NCBI GenBank assembly: GCA_945645715.1
Contig: CALZFJ010000133.1
Coordinates: 1 to 6,084, forward strand
Reading direction: 5' to 3'
DNA from: an uncultured Prevotellaceae bacterium
GTDB taxonomy: Bacteria > Bacteroidota > Bacteroidia > Bacteroidales > Muribaculaceae
DNA: 6,084 bases
Positions 5,675-6,084 of this stretch are shown here, one piece after another. The position numbers and the translations under genes were made by a program. Every line of letters starts with the position of its first letter. Position 1 is the first letter of the stretch. Under the pieces are notes generated by a model. That model was given only the letters and a program-made list of their open reading frames with translations. It was not told where the DNA came from and ran no database searches.

Positions 5675-6084
5675 ATGAGAATAAGGATTAACGGCAACGT
5701 GTGCACCTCGCCCGACGAGGTGCGCATGTGCGCTTCACCGAAAGCTGCCCGTTTCATTGAAGAATATTTCGCCGACGGCTACACCATCGTGGCTCACACC
5801 TCCGGCTCTACGGGGACACCCAAAGAAATACATCTTAGGAAAAGCGACATGCGTGCATCGGCACGGCTCACCAACGAGCGTTTCGGCATCACAGCCGAGT
5901 CGCTGCTATATCTGTGCCTCTCGCCCGACTATATCGCCGGCAAAATGATGCTGGTGCGTGCCATCGAAGCCGATGCCGAGATTGTGGAGCAGAAGCCCAG
6001 CAACGAGCCTATGGCAGGATACGACAGCAACCGCAGGGTGTCGCTCCTCGCAGTGGTCCCGTCGCAGCTTGGCTACCTCATCAA
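5675..6084 (+). CDS. menE: o-Succinylbenzoate-CoA ligase, N-terminal part (runs off right edge)
   Basis: The first 136 codons are in the window. MenE is an AMP-forming ligase that adenylates o-succinylbenzoate and transfers it to CoA, feeding MenB. The phosphate-binding signature of the ANL superfamily is clear at residues 42-50 (TSGSTGTPK), followed by LSPDYIAGKMM (82-92), which resembles MenE of other Bacteroidota. The signature lies only about 40 residues from the start, whereas full-length MenE enzymes carry it near residue 150. This is the short Bacteroidota form that lacks most of the N-terminal subdomain; it does not look like a broken gene, because the start at 5675 sits neatly 6 bases after menC and the frame is open throughout. 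The C-terminal lid domain lies beyond the window. Confidence 0.9.
   Translation, partial: MRIRINGNVCTSPDEVRMCASPKAARFIEEYFADGYTIVAHTSGSTGTPKEIHLRKSDMRASARLTNERFGITAESLLYLCLSPDYIAGKMMLVRAIEADAEIVEQKPSNEPMAGYDSNRRVSLLAVVPSQLGYLI

Noticed and set aside
1..6084. Mobile elements, CRISPR, tRNA/rRNA, toxin-antitoxin or defence genes
   Set aside because: No transposase, direct-repeat array, cloverleaf or relevant protein motif was seen; the window is ordinary housekeeping DNA.

Overview
The window looks like chromosomal DNA of a Bacteroidota bacterium, order Bacteroidales, most likely a fairly GC-rich gut lineage such as Muribaculaceae. This rests on three things. The start codons lack Shine-Dalgarno sequences and are preceded by A/T-rich leaders. 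At least two places match the Bacteroidota sigma-factor consensus (TTTG, about 20 bases, TAnnTTTG). The proteins resemble Bacteroidales families, including a lipoprotein of the DUF4827 type, a GlmM of the archaeal-like subtype and a short form of MenE. The placement at family level is inference.

Layout, left to right. Positions 1-47 probably hold the first codons of a leftward gene encoding an exported protein, driven by a near-perfect promoter at 97-128. Facing right is a 90-residue TPR protein (185-457). After a 101-base gap with its own promoter comes a compact rightward set: a DHH/DHHA1 phosphoesterase of the NrnA type (559-1614), a lipoprotein with a degenerate FKBP-like C-terminal domain (1631-2221), and a phosphohexomutase of the GlmM type (2278-3666). 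A strong 17-pair hairpin (3682-3727) separates these from a menaquinone cluster: menB (3778-4605), menC (4616-5668) and the first 136 codons of menE (5675 to the window edge), with gaps of only 10 and 6 bases.

How the genes fit together. MenC makes o-succinylbenzoate, MenE activates it to the CoA thioester, and MenB closes the ring to give 1,4-dihydroxy-2-naphthoyl-CoA. These are consecutive middle steps of menaquinone synthesis, which supplies the quinone for anaerobic respiration. The nrnA-lipoprotein-glmM group joins nucleotide turnover (short oligoribonucleotides, pAp, possibly pApA from c-di-AMP) with the first committed stage of UDP-GlcNAc and peptidoglycan supply. The lipoprotein between them has no established role.

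I see no mobile element, CRISPR array, tRNA, rRNA or defence system, and no clearly novel multi-gene system. The least understood items are the lipoprotein between nrnA and glmM, the small TPR protein with a distinctive C-terminal tail, and the structured divergent regulatory region at the left edge. No gene-free stretch exceeds 300 bases.
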